Assembly: GCF_013003965.1 (NCBI RefSeq)
Contig: NZ_CP053069.1
Span: 310,001-374,000 of the forward strand
From: Usitatibacter rugosus
GTDB lineage: Bacteria; Pseudomonadota; Gammaproteobacteria; Burkholderiales; Usitatibacteraceae
DNA: 64,000 nucleotides
Direction of reading: 5' to 3'
The notes beneath the pieces were generated by a model that saw only the letters and a program-made list of their open reading frames with translations, did not search any database and was not told the origin of the DNA. Numbering within the stretch: position 1 is the stretch's first letter; each line of letters opens with the position of its first letter. The position numbers and the translations under genes were made by a program. Positions 1 to 7,729 of this stretch are shown one piece after another.

Positions 1-81
1 CTCGACCGGCCCTTCCACGGCGCGATGGCCATTCCTTCGGATTCGTACCAGCTGGTCTACGACCAGCTCATGAAGAAATGA
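1..81 (+). CDS. C-terminal end of a DUF4239/bestrophin-like membrane protein (partial)
   Basis: Only the last 26 codons are in the window, ending at TGA 79-81. The peptide has the LDRPFHG motif followed by a short amphipathic tail, which resembles the C-terminus of DUF4239 (bestrophin-like) proteins, where a conserved D-x-P-F-x-G segment follows the last membrane helix. The next small gene starts at ATG 78 and overlaps this stop, so the two are probably translationally coupled. The family call rests on one short motif and is tentative. Confidence 0.5.
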   Translation, partial: LDRPFHGAMAIPSDSYQLVYDQLMKK

Positions 82-251
82 ATCGCCTGAGCGCGACCGC
101 CAAGATTGGCATCGGGATGCTCGTGGTTGCGGCGGTGGTTGCCGTGCCGGTGGTGCTCAATCTTCCGGAAGCATGGCTGGGTGGCGTGATCGTGTTGGCA
201 CTCGCGGCCAATGGCATCGTGCTGATCGTGAACGCGGCGAGGGCTCCATGA
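78..251 (+). CDS. Small two-helix membrane protein, unknown function
   Basis: This 57-residue ORF starts inside the upstream stop (ATGA overlap) and ends in an ATGA overlap with the next gene. It reads MNRLSATAKIGIGMLVV and so on. Two hydrophobic stretches, about residues 9-27 and 33-53, are separated by a short loop containing N-L-P-E, which predicts a hairpin in the inner membrane. No family is recognised. Tight coupling on both sides suggests it is a real gene in a small operon with the DUF4239-like protein. Confidence 0.55.
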   Translation: MNRLSATAKIGIGMLVVAAVVAVPVVLNLPEAWLGGVIVLALAANGIVLIVNAARAP

Positions 252-595
252 CGCTCACGCAGGCCCTCGACAACCTGATCCGCAAGTATCGGGAAGTGCC
301 GTTCTCGAGCTGGGAGGCGCTCTACCCCGGCGTGGGCCAGCTGAGCGACACGGCATCTGGCAACCCCTCGGACGACGACTGGTGGCAGGCGCAGACGGAC
401 GTGCTGGAGATCTCCTCGGCGCAGGACGGGCCCCGGTATGCGCGGGTGCTGATCGTCGTCTATCCGCAGGGCATCCATACGCTCGCCCCCCCGCCCTCCG
501 CGACGCTGAATTTCTACGAGGATGGCCGCGTGGTCGGAACCTTTGCGAACGGCGATCCGTTCGAATTCCTGCAGCTTCGAAGCGGCGCCGTCTAG
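248..595 (+). CDS. Hypothetical protein, about 115 aa
   Basis: The start ATG 248 overlaps the previous stop; a longer in-frame reading from 173 would run through the upstream gene and is less likely. The soluble protein begins MTLTQALDNLIRKYREV and is rich in Trp, Asp and Tyr in its middle (DDDWWQAQTDVLEIS). It ends with a predicted beta-rich region containing LNFYEDGRVVGTF. I do not recognise the family. It could be a small immunity-like or SMI1-like protein, but no diagnostic motif supports that. Confidence 0.6.
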   Translation: MTLTQALDNLIRKYREVPFSSWEALYPGVGQLSDTASGNPSDDDWWQAQTDVLEISSAQDGPRYARVLIVVYPQGIHTLAPPPSATLNFYEDGRVVGTFANGDPFEFLQLRSGAV

Positions 596-611
596 CCTGT
601 ATGATCGCGCG

Positions 612-947
612 ATGAGCCGATTCACCCCGTCGCCCGACAACCTGCGCATCGCCGTCGAGGACGCCTCCGCCGAGGCGTACGCCATCGCCATTGCCCGGGC
701 GCTCGCCAAGGCCGGGGAGCGCAAGGTGTACTTCTCGAGCTTCGTCTCGCTGCAGTATCCCGAGCTGAAGCGCTTCAAGGGCGTGGCCGTCACCTTCCTC
801 TCGTCGGGCCAGACGCCGCCGAACCTGATGCAGTCCTCCCGCATCATCCACAGCAAGGGCCAGCTCGTGGTCGCGAGCCCGCGCTACCTGCGCGAGGACC
901 AGTGGGCGAAGCTGGGCGCGGAAATCGAGAGCGACGTCGGTAAGTAG
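612..947 (+). CDS. Hypothetical protein, about 111 aa
   Basis: The start ATG 612 lies 16 bases after the previous stop. The sequence MSRFTPSPDNLRIAVEDAS leads into an alpha-helical Ala-rich segment (residues 17-37), then a predicted beta/alpha core with VYFSSFVSLQYPELKRFKG. The longer reading from 522 overlaps the upstream gene and is not preferred. No family is recognised and no signal peptide or membrane segment is visible. It is part of a run of same-strand, closely packed genes. Confidence 0.6.
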   Translation: MSRFTPSPDNLRIAVEDASAEAYAIAIARALAKAGERKVYFSSFVSLQYPELKRFKGVAVTFLSSGQTPPNLMQSSRIIHSKGQLVVASPRYLREDQWAKLGAEIESDVGK

Positions 948-950
948 GTC

Positions 951-1523
951 GTGGCCGAGAAGCCGGAGCCGGAAGAGCTGTCGTTCGCCACGCCGGCCGA
1001 GCTTCGCCGCTGGTTCGCGAAACACCACCAACGAAAGCGGGAGCTGATCCTCATCTACCACAAGGTCGGGTGCGGGATCGCGAGCGTCACCTGGCCGGAG
1101 TCCGTGGATGAAGCCCTCTGCCATGGATGGATCGACGGCGTCCGCCGCAACGTGGATGCCGTGCGCTACTCGATCCGCTTCACGCCGCGCCGCGTGGACA
1201 GCAAATGGAGTGCAATCAACCTGAAGCGCATCGAGGCCCTTCGCGAAGCGGGGCGCATGAAGGCCGCGGGCCTGGCCGTGTACGACGCGCGCAAGGACAA
1301 GGCTTCCACCGGGTATACCTACGTTCGGCGCGACGGGCAGCTCTCGGACGAACAGCTCGCGAAGGTGCGGAAGAACAGGAAGGCGTGGGCCTTCTTCGAG
1401 GCGCGAGCGCCGTCGTACAAGCGCCTGATGGCGTACTGGATCACGAGCGCCAAGCAGGAGGAGACGCGCGAGCGGCGCCTGGCGAAGCTCATCGCGGCGT
1501 GCGCGGCCGGGAAAATCCTATAA
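951..1523 (+). CDS. YdeI/OmdA-family protein (bacteriocin-protection-like)
   Basis: This 190-residue protein starts at GTG 951, three bases after the previous stop. It has the features of the YdeI/OmpD-associated family: an N-terminal F-x-T-P-x-E-L-R-x-W-F segment, the core E-A-L-C-H-G-W-I-D-G-V-R, and the R-x-S-x-W-S-x-x-N motif (here VDSKWSAINLKRIEALREAG). The C-terminal helical region (FFEARAPSYKRLMAYWITSAK, about 140-160) matches the OmdA domain, where YWI-x-x-AK is typical. The family has been linked to bacteriocin resistance, but its biochemical role is unknown. Confidence 0.85.
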   Translation: MAEKPEPEELSFATPAELRRWFAKHHQRKRELILIYHKVGCGIASVTWPESVDEALCHGWIDGVRRNVDAVRYSIRFTPRRVDSKWSAINLKRIEALREAGRMKAAGLAVYDARKDKASTGYTYVRRDGQLSDEQLAKVRKNRKAWAFFEARAPSYKRLMAYWITSAKQEETRERRLAKLIAACAAGKIL

Positions 1524-1530
1524 TGGTGGC

Positions 1531-2031
1531 GTGCATTCCCTAGAAACGCAGCGCCTGCGCCTGCGTCCCCTCGTAGCCGACGATGCGCCGTTCATCATCG
1601 AGCTGCTGAACGACCCCGACTGGATCCGATTCATCGGCGACCGCAAGGTGCGCACGCTCGAGGACGCTCGCGGCTACATCGACCGCACGTGCGCCATGTA
1701 CGAGCGGCACGGCGTGGGCTCGCTGCTGGCGGAGGTGAAGCGCACCGGTGAATCGGCGGGCATCAGCGGGTTGATCCGCCGCGAGGGCCTGGAGGACGCG
1801 GACATCGGGTTCGCGTTCCTGCCGCGCTTTCGCGGCCGCGGCTATGCGTACGAAGCCGCGGCCGCGTGCATCGATCACGGACGCCGTGAGCTGGGCTTCA
1901 CGCGCATCGTCGCCATCAACTCGCGCGACAACGAGCATTCCGCGAAGCTCCTCGAGAAGCTGGGCCTGCGCTTCGAGAAGATCGTCACCATGCCTGGCGA
2001 TCCGGAAGAGCTCCGCCTGTACGCCACGTGA
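1531..2031 (+). CDS. GNAT N-acetyltransferase (RimJ/RimL-like)
   Basis: This 166-residue protein starts at GTG 1531; the nearby ATG 1524 is in another frame and stops at once. The RimJ/RimL layout is clear: an N-terminal ETQRLRLRPLVADDA strand, a central beta sheet, and the acetyl-CoA-binding motif A around residues 95-110 (R-F-R-G-R-G-Y-A-Y-E-A). It continues with I-D-H-G-R-R-E-L-G-F and the N-x-x-S-x-K-L-L-E-K-L-G-F/L motif. It probably acetylates an amino group on a protein or small molecule. The substrate is not predictable. Its stop overlaps the start of the MFS gene. Confidence 0.9.
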   Translation: MHSLETQRLRLRPLVADDAPFIIELLNDPDWIRFIGDRKVRTLEDARGYIDRTCAMYERHGVGSLLAEVKRTGESAGISGLIRREGLEDADIGFAFLPRFRGRGYAYEAAAACIDHGRRELGFTRIVAINSRDNEHSAKLLEKLGLRFEKIVTMPGDPEELRLYAT

Positions 2032-3239
2032 GCGCCGCGAGCGCCGAGGGCTTTTCCCCAAGCTTTCGCCATTTCGTCGTGGCGCGCCTCTTCGGGGGCG
2101 CCGCGCAGCAGATGATGCTGGTGGCGCTCGGCTGGCAGATCTACGCACTGACGGCGAGCGCATGGGACCTGGGCCTCGTGGGCCTCATGCAGTTCGTGCC
2201 CGCGTTCCTGCTCACCCTTCCCGCCGGGCACCTCGTGGACCGTGTCGATCGCCGCAAGGTCATGGGCGCGGCGATGCTCGTCCAGTTTGCCGTCTCGTTC
2301 GTGCTGGCATGGGCGAGCGTCGGCGGCTGGGTGAGCCGCGACCTCATCCTCGGGCTCAGCATCGCGATCGGTGTGTCGCGCGCGCTGCAGATGCCGTCGC
2401 AACAGGCGCTCATGCCCTCGCTCGTGCCGCTGGGTCAACTCGCGCGTGGCACGGCGGTCGCGTCGGGGGCCGCGAAGTTCGCGGTGATCGGGGGTCCTGC
2501 GCTGGGGGGCTTCATCTACGTGGCCGGTGCGGAGGTGGTGTACGGCGTTGCGGCGGCGTTCCTGCTTGCGGCCACCGTGTTCGTGGGCATGATCCATCGC
2601 CCCGATATGCAGATGTCGCGCGAGCCCGTGTCGATCCGCTCGCTGCTCGCGGGCTTCACCTTCCTGTGGCAGCACAAGGTGGTGCTCGGCGCGATCTCGC
2701 TCGACCTCTTCGCGGTGCTGCTGGGCAGCGTGACCGCGCTCATGCCGATGTTCGCGAAGGACGTGCTGGATACGGGGCCGTGGGGTCTCGGCCTGCTGCG
2801 CTCGTCGCCGGCGATCGGCGCGCTGGTGGTGGCGATCTGGCTCGCGCGCAACCCCCTGGATGGCCGCGTGGGAAAGAAGATGTTCATTGCCGTCGCGATC
2901 TACGGCGTGACCATGCTGGTGTTCGGCTACTCGACGACGTTCTGGCTCTCGATGCTGGCGCTCGTGATCAGCGGCGGAGCCGACATGGTGAGCGTGGTGA
3001 TCCGCCTGACGCTGGTGCAGATCGAGACGCCGGATGACATGCGCGGGCGGGTGAGCGCGGTGAACTCGACCTTCATCGGGGCCAGCAACGAGCTCGGCGA
3101 TTTCCGCGCGGGCGCGACGGCCGAATGGCTGGGCGCCGTGGGCTCGGTCCTCGTGGGCGGGATCGGCACGCTGCTCGTGGCGGCGCTGTGGGTGAAAATC
3201 TTTCCGACGCTTGCGAGCCGCGACCAATTGATGCCCTGA
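2028..3239 (+). CDS. MFS transporter, MFS_3/EntS-like exporter
   Basis: This 403-residue inner-membrane protein starts at GTG 2028 and overlaps the acetyltransferase stop (GTGA). About ten to twelve hydrophobic helices are visible. The cytoplasmic loop between helices 2 and 3 carries the MFS signature-like G-H-L-V-D-R-V-D-R-R-K. The half after residue 210 holds a second transport unit with DMRGRVSAVNSTFIGASNELGDFRAG, typical of the enterobactin-exporter-type subfamily. Export of a small hydrophobic compound or siderophore is the usual role. No substrate can be assigned here. Confidence 0.85.
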   Translation: MSAASAEGFSPSFRHFVVARLFGGAAQQMMLVALGWQIYALTASAWDLGLVGLMQFVPAFLLTLPAGHLVDRVDRRKVMGAAMLVQFAVSFVLAWASVGGWVSRDLILGLSIAIGVSRALQMPSQQALMPSLVPLGQLARGTAVASGAAKFAVIGGPALGGFIYVAGAEVVYGVAAAFLLAATVFVGMIHRPDMQMSREPVSIRSLLAGFTFLWQHKVVLGAISLDLFAVLLGSVTALMPMFAKDVLDTGPWGLGLLRSSPAIGALVVAIWLARNPLDGRVGKKMFIAVAIYGVTMLVFGYSTTFWLSMLALVISGGADMVSVVIRLTLVQIETPDDMRGRVSAVNSTFIGASNELGDFRAGATAEWLGAVGSVLVGGIGTLLVAALWVKIFPTLASRDQLMP

Positions 3240-3290
3240 AGTAGGAAGGCGCCGATACCGTTCGGTTCGGGGGAGTGACATCGTCGTCGG

Positions 3291-4625
3291 ATGATGACCC
3301 GGACTACGCTTTCCCTTCTTGTCGCTGTCGCCCTCGCGGGCTCGCTTGCTGTCGTCGGGGGTTGCGGATCGGCGGCGCGCCTTCCCGAATCCGCGAGCCA
3401 GGGACCGAATCCCGAGCTGCCTCCGCCCGACAAATCGCTCGTGCCCACGGTGCATGTCGCCGAGGCGAAGGGTTGGCCCGCGGGCGTGCAGCCGCGCGCG
3501 GCGAGCGGATTGCGCGTGACGGCCTTCGCGACGGGCTTGCAGCATCCGCGCTGGGTGTACGTGCTGCCCAACGGCGATGTGCTCGTAGCAGAGGGTTCGG
3601 CGCCCGAGCGGCCGGAGGAGGGCAAGGGCCTCAAGGCGAAGGCGATGGGCTTCTTCATGAAGAAGGCGGGCTCGGCCGTGCCGAGCGCCAACCGCATCAC
3701 GCTGTTGCGGGACGTCGATGGCGATGGCGTCGCGGAAACGCGCACCGTGCTGCTCGAGGGGCTGAACTCTCCCTTCGGCATCGCGCTCGTCGGCAACGAT
3801 CTCTACGTGGCGAACACCGATTCGATCGTGCGCTTCCCGTACCAAGCCGGCGATACGCGCATTTCTTCGACGGGCTCGCGGGTGACGGATCTTCCGGGCG
3901 GGCCCCGCAACCACCACTGGACCAAGAACGTGATCGCCAATGCCGATGGCTCGAAGCTCTATGCGACCGTCGGTTCCAACAGCAACGTCGCCGAGCACGG
4001 CATGGCGGAAGAAGAGGGCCGCGCCGCGATCTGGGAGGTCGACACGAAGACCGGCGCCAAGCGCCTCTTTGCGACGGGCCTGCGCAATCCGAATGGCATG
4101 GCGTGGGAATCGCGCACCGGCAAGCTGTGGACCGTCGTGAACGAGCGCGACGAGCTCGGCAGCGATCTAGTGCCCGACTACCTCACCTCGGTGAGCGACG
4201 GCGCCTTCTATGGCTGGCCGTACAGCTACTACGGCGCGAACGTGGACGATCGCGTGCAGCCTCCGCGCCCGGACCTCGTGGCGAAAGCGGTGAAGTCCGA
4301 CTACGCGCTCGGCAATCACGTGGCGCCGCTGGGGCTTGCACTCACGGATGGCAGCGGCATCTCGCCTGCCTTCGCCAACGGTGCCTTCGTGGGCCAGCAC
4401 GGCTCGTGGAACCGCAAGCCCCGAAGCGGCTACAACGTGGTCTTCATTCCCTTCCGCGACGGACGACCCACAGGCGAGAAGCCTGTCGAGGTGCTTGGCG
4501 GTTTCGTGAGCAGCGCCGATGAGGCCTACGGCCGGCCGGTGGGTGTCGCGATCGACAAGCGTGGCGGGCTGCTCGTCGCCGACGACGTCGGGAATGCCGT
4601 GTGGCGTGTCGTCTCGGGGCGCTGA
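3291..4625 (+). CDS. PQQ-type sugar (sorbosone) dehydrogenase-like lipoprotein
   Basis: This 444-residue protein starts at ATG 3291 (a second ATG at 3294 is possible). The N-terminus is a lipoprotein signal with lipobox V-V-G-G-C, so it is predicted to be membrane-anchored in the periplasm. The rest is a six-bladed beta-propeller of the soluble glucose/sorbosone dehydrogenase type. Evidence includes HPRWVYVLPNGDVLVAEG, D-x-D-G-D-G-V-A-E-T, NHHWTKNVIANADGSKLY, the L-R-N-P-N-G-M-A-W motif and the QHGSWNRK motif. The family oxidises sugars or aldehydes with PQQ. No PQQ biosynthesis gene is in the window. Confidence 0.88.
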   Translation: MMTRTTLSLLVAVALAGSLAVVGGCGSAARLPESASQGPNPELPPPDKSLVPTVHVAEAKGWPAGVQPRAASGLRVTAFATGLQHPRWVYVLPNGDVLVAEGSAPERPEEGKGLKAKAMGFFMKKAGSAVPSANRITLLRDVDGDGVAETRTVLLEGLNSPFGIALVGNDLYVANTDSIVRFPYQAGDTRISSTGSRVTDLPGGPRNHHWTKNVIANADGSKLYATVGSNSNVAEHGMAEEEGRAAIWEVDTKTGAKRLFATGLRNPNGMAWESRTGKLWTVVNERDELGSDLVPDYLTSVSDGAFYGWPYSYYGANVDDRVQPPRPDLVAKAVKSDYALGNHVAPLGLALTDGSGISPAFANGAFVGQHGSWNRKPRSGYNVVFIPFRDGRPTGEKPVEVLGGFVSSADEAYGRPVGVAIDKRGGLLVADDVGNAVWRVVSGR

Positions 4626-4668
4626 TCCTTCCGTCGAAGTCGCCGAGCCTGTTGCTCCTTTCGTCAGA

Positions 4669-4713
4669 ATGCAGCTTCATGCGCTTAAGTGACTTAAGTG
4701 CATGAAGCTGCAT
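4669..4713. repeat. 45-base near-perfect palindrome (REP-like or bidirectional terminator)
   Basis: The left arm is 4669-4690 and the right arm 4692-4713, with a single central base at 4691. All 22 arm positions pair except one, which is a G/T (G-U) pair. The innermost part contains CTTAAG on both sides. The element sits between two convergent genes (the sugar dehydrogenase on plus and the ABC ATPase on minus). It lacks a clear T-tract on either side, so a stabilising or REP-like role is as likely as termination. Confidence 0.75.
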
Positions 4714-4768
4714 GTCGTGGACGATAGTCTCTGCCCTCAGCCGGGGCGGGCCATGCAAATCGGCGATC

Positions 4769-5572
4769 CTATGCTCGACCGAGCCGGGGAACGCAAACAC
4801 GGCGACGAATCGTAGCGCCGGTTTCCCCTTGGGCAATTCCCACTTCCGCGACGACGACGTCGATTCCGTAGAGAGCCGAGAGCGTCTCGCCGGTCAGCAC
4901 CGAGTCTGCCGGCCCGAGGGCGAGAGGCTGGCCACCGCGCAGCAGCAGCGCACGATCGGCGACCTGGAGTGCGTGATCGGGATCGTGCGTGCATAGCAGG
5001 ACCGCGATGCCCGCGGCCTTGAGGCGCGCGATCTCCGAGAGCACGCGCGACTGGTTGCCGAAGTCGAGATTGGCGGTCGGCTCGTCCATGACGATCGAGC
5101 GCGCTTCGGTCGCAAGCGCGCGCGCGATGAGCGCGAGCTGGCGTTCGCCGCCACTCACGGCGCTCACGGGGCGATCGGCGAGGCCGGAGATGCCCATGCG
5201 ATCGAGGGCCGCGCGCGCGAGATCCCGGTCGCGCTTGCCGGGGCGGGCGAAGGTACCGAGGTGCGCGGTGCGGCCCATCTCCACCATCTCCGCGAGCGAA
5301 AAATCGAAGTAGCTGGCCGACGCCTGCGGCACGTACGCGACCTCGCGAGCGATCTGCGCTCGTGAGAGCGAGTGCAGGTCCTGGCCGCCCGCGGTTACGC
5401 GACCCGAGAGCGCCGGCAGCAATCCCAGCAGCGTGCGGAAGAGTGTCGTCTTGCCCGCACCGTTCGGCCCCAGCACGCACAGGACCTCGCCCGCTTCGAG
5501 CGTGAGGTCGAGCCCACGGCCGATCGCGCGCTCGCCATATCCATAGTCGAGGGCTTGGGCGGCGAGGCTCAT
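4769..5572 (-). CDS. ABC transporter ATP-binding protein, FecE/BtuD/FhuC type
   Basis: This 267-residue cytoplasmic ATPase starts at ATG 5572 with GGAAG just upstream; a longer reading overlaps the permease gene. The Walker A is GPNGAGKTT, the signature VSGGERQ, the Walker B IVMDEPT with N-L-D-F-G-N-Q, and the switch His is in L-L-C-T-H-D-P-D-H. The short Q-loop segment VAYVPQASASYFDFS is typical of importers of siderophores, heme, cobalamin and class III molybdate. It is the last gene of the minus-strand run and works with the permease at 5598-6620. Confidence 0.93.
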   Translation of the reverse strand: MSLAAQALDYGYGERAIGRGLDLTLEAGEVLCVLGPNGAGKTTLFRTLLGLLPALSGRVTAGGQDLHSLSRAQIAREVAYVPQASASYFDFSLAEMVEMGRTAHLGTFARPGKRDRDLARAALDRMGISGLADRPVSAVSGGERQLALIARALATEARSIVMDEPTANLDFGNQSRVLSEIARLKAAGIAVLLCTHDPDHALQVADRALLLRGGQPLALGPADSVLTGETLSALYGIDVVVAEVGIAQGETGATIRRRVCVPRLGRA

Positions 5573-5597
5573 CGCGCTTCCGGGAGAGGGTCGGAGC

Positions 5598-6620
5598 TCA
5601 TCGGGCTTTCCGGAACGTCGCCGCCAGCAAGACAATGAAGACCGGTGTCCCGACCAGCGCGGTGATCACGCCCGGCGGCAGCTCGGTGCGCGCGATGGTG
5701 CGGCACAACGTATCGACGAGCAGCATGAAGGCAGCGCCCAGGATCGCGGACACGGGGAGCACGCGCGCGAACTCCGCGCCCACGAGAAGCCGCGCCGCAT
5801 GCGGCACCACGAGGCCTACCCAACCGATCACGCCGGCGATCGCCACGCCCGCCGAGGTCACGAGTGTCGCCGCGATGATGATCACGAGCCGCAGCTTGCC
5901 GACATCCACGCCGAGGGCGCGCGCCTCGTCGTCGGGCAGCGAAAGCAGGTTGATCCGCCAGCGCATCAACACGAGCGGCACGAACCCGATCGCGATCAGC
6001 GGCAGTGCGTAGACGAGGTCCTTGGGCAGCACGCCGGAGAAGCTGCCGAGGAGCCAGAAGGTGATCGCGGGTAGCTGGTTGTACGGATCGGCCACGTACT
6101 TCGCGAATGCGATGCCGGCTCCGAAGAGCGAGCCCACCACGACGCCGGTCAACACCAGGGTAAGCACGCGGTCGTGGCCGCGCACCCAGGCGCCGATGGA
6201 GAGCACGAGGCCGACGGCGACCAAGCCGCCCGCGAACGACAGGCCCTGGATCGCGGCGATCGGCAGGGACAGGAGAATGCCGGTCACCGCGCCGAGCGCG
6301 CAGCCTCCCGAGACGCCGAGGATGTCGGGCGAGACGAGCGGGTTGCGGAACATGTTCTGGTAGGACGCGCCCGCCGCCGCGAGTGCCGCGCCGACGGCCA
6401 GCGCCGCAATGACACGCGGGCCGCGCACCTGGAGCACGACGGCACGCATATTATCGGCAACGCCCGCGTCGCCTCCGGTGATCGCGGCCCAGAGCACGCG
6501 CGCCACGTCGCCCGGTGGAACGGGGAAGCTGCCGACTCCCATGCTGATCGCGACGACCGCGACGAGCACGATCGCGGATCCCGCGAGCCACGCCGGAAAG
6601 CGAGCACGCGAGACGATCAT
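5598..6620 (-). CDS. ABC transporter permease, FecCD/BtuC family
   Basis: This 340-residue integral membrane protein starts at ATG 6620. Eight to ten hydrophobic helices are visible. FecCD signatures include the PLVSPDILGVSGGCALGAV segment (about residues 96-114), the L-L-G-S-F-S-G loop, and GVIGWVGLVVPHAARLLVG near residue 270, which forms the coupling region with the ATPase. The family forms homodimers that import ferric siderophores, heme, corrinoids or, in the MolBC group, molybdate. It lies between the ATPase and the periplasmic binding protein genes. Confidence 0.93.
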   Translation of the reverse strand: MIVSRARFPAWLAGSAIVLVAVVAISMGVGSFPVPPGDVARVLWAAITGGDAGVADNMRAVVLQVRGPRVIAALAVGAALAAAGASYQNMFRNPLVSPDILGVSGGCALGAVTGILLSLPIAAIQGLSFAGGLVAVGLVLSIGAWVRGHDRVLTLVLTGVVVGSLFGAGIAFAKYVADPYNQLPAITFWLLGSFSGVLPKDLVYALPLIAIGFVPLVLMRWRINLLSLPDDEARALGVDVGKLRLVIIIAATLVTSAGVAIAGVIGWVGLVVPHAARLLVGAEFARVLPVSAILGAAFMLLVDTLCRTIARTELPPGVITALVGTPVFIVLLAATFRKAR

Positions 6621-6665
6621 CGCGGAGGGAGGATCATCGGGACGGCGACCTTCGCGACGCCACGA

Positions 6666-7688
6666 TCATCGCGGCGAGACGCCGGCCTCGCCGAGCAGCG
6701 TGTCGAGTTGCTTCGCCGTCGGCTCCTGGTGATAGAAGAGCTTGTAGAAGGTCGCGACTTCCTTCCGGAGATCGTGCTTGAACTGCTCCGGATAGAGGAT
6801 CTCGGAGAGCCACAGCAGGCCGACCAGCCGGTTCGCGCCCGGCGGATAGTCGAACCATCCGAACGGCAGGTGCGGCGAGAGGTACACGCGCTTCTTGCGC
6901 ACGGCCGTCACGCTGCTCCACACCGGCAGCGTCCACACGTCACGATAGAAATTCGGGTCGTTGGTGACCATCACCGCGGGATCCCAGAGCACGACCTGCT
7001 CCAGTCCCACGTTCGTGAGGCCGCCCGTCGTTCCGGCCGCGACGTTCTTCGCGCCGAGGAACTCGATCATCTCCACGTTGATCGATCCCTTGAGCCCCGT
7101 GGTGAGGCCCTGCGGACCGCGCGCGTAGTAGACCTCGGGGCGCTTGTCGGCGGGCACGGCGTCGATCTTCGACTTGAGCCGCGTGAATAGAGCTCGCGCG
7201 TAGTCCGCGAGCTCCTTGCCGCGCGCCTCGGTGCCCAGCGCGGTGGCGAGCTTCTCGATCTGCTGGGGCGTCGTCTCGAGGCGGCCGTCGAGCAGGATGT
7301 ACGGGATGCCGGTCTGCTGCTGCACGCGGTCGGCGAGCGAGGCGAAGGTCGCGTTGGTCGAACCCATGTCGACGATGAGGTCGGGCTTCGCCTGCAGGAT
7401 CACCTCCACGTTCGCGGTGTTGCCCCGCCCCGTGAGCCGGCCCAGCTCGGGGAGCTTGGCGTACTTCTCCGGTACCCACGCCGTCTCGTCGGGGCGGAAG
7501 GCCCGCGTCCAGCCGACGAGCGTGTCGGGCGCGAGCGCGAAGACGAGCACGGAGGCGGGCGGACCGGCCGCGTAGACGCGCGTCACTTTGTCGGGGAGCG
7601 CCACCTTGCGGCCGGCGTCGTCGACGAAGTCGCGAGCGGCGAGGGTGGGAAGGGCTGCGAAAAGGAGGGCTGCGAGGATGGCGCGCAT
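6666..7688 (-). CDS. Periplasmic substrate-binding protein of metal-chelate ABC importer (HemV-2/MolA-like cluster)
   Basis: This 341-residue protein starts at ATG 7688 with signal peptide MRAILAALLFAALPTLAA; the longer reading upstream runs through a dispersed repeat and is rejected. It has the class III binding-protein form: an N-terminal lobe with D-D-A-G-R-K-V-A-L-P and V-I-L-Q-A-K-P-D-L-I-V-D, a long linking helix, and a C-terminal lobe ending with the helical region after PVWSSVTAVRKKRVYL. The family binds ferric siderophores, heme, cobalamin or molybdate. The TonB-receptor upstream on the same strand suggests a chelate that enters through the outer membrane. Confidence 0.88.
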   Translation of the reverse strand: MRAILAALLFAALPTLAARDFVDDAGRKVALPDKVTRVYAAGPPASVLVFALAPDTLVGWTRAFRPDETAWVPEKYAKLPELGRLTGRGNTANVEVILQAKPDLIVDMGSTNATFASLADRVQQQTGIPYILLDGRLETTPQQIEKLATALGTEARGKELADYARALFTRLKSKIDAVPADKRPEVYYARGPQGLTTGLKGSINVEMIEFLGAKNVAAGTTGGLTNVGLEQVVLWDPAVMVTNDPNFYRDVWTLPVWSSVTAVRKKRVYLSPHLPFGWFDYPPGANRLVGLLWLSEILYPEQFKHDLRKEVATFYKLFYHQEPTAKQLDTLLGEAGVSPR

Positions 7689-7693
7689 TGTGG

Positions 7694-7713
7694 ATTCCCA
7701 CTTTCGTGGGAAT
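7694..7713. repeat. 20-base inverted repeat ATTCCC-N8-GGGAAT (dispersed repeat copy 1)
   Basis: The sequence is ATTCCC, eight bases, GGGAAT, followed by GACG. It lies in the short gap between the histidine kinase stop and the binding-protein start. The same core recurs at 22279-22298 and 30444-30463 and in a degenerate form at 41468-41512. This form (ATTCCC-N8-GGGAAT) resembles the dRS3-type repeats known from Neisseria and similar elements common in betaproteobacteria. Confidence 0.8.
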
Positions 7714-7729
7714 GACGAGTGTGGCGCGA

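Noticed and set aside
1875-3998. A 707-residue minus-strand ORF (and similar long ORFs opposite fdsA, pilBC, cox and selB).
   Set aside because: They are Arg/His/Ala-rich shadows opposite well-supported genes, a usual effect of high GC at third positions.
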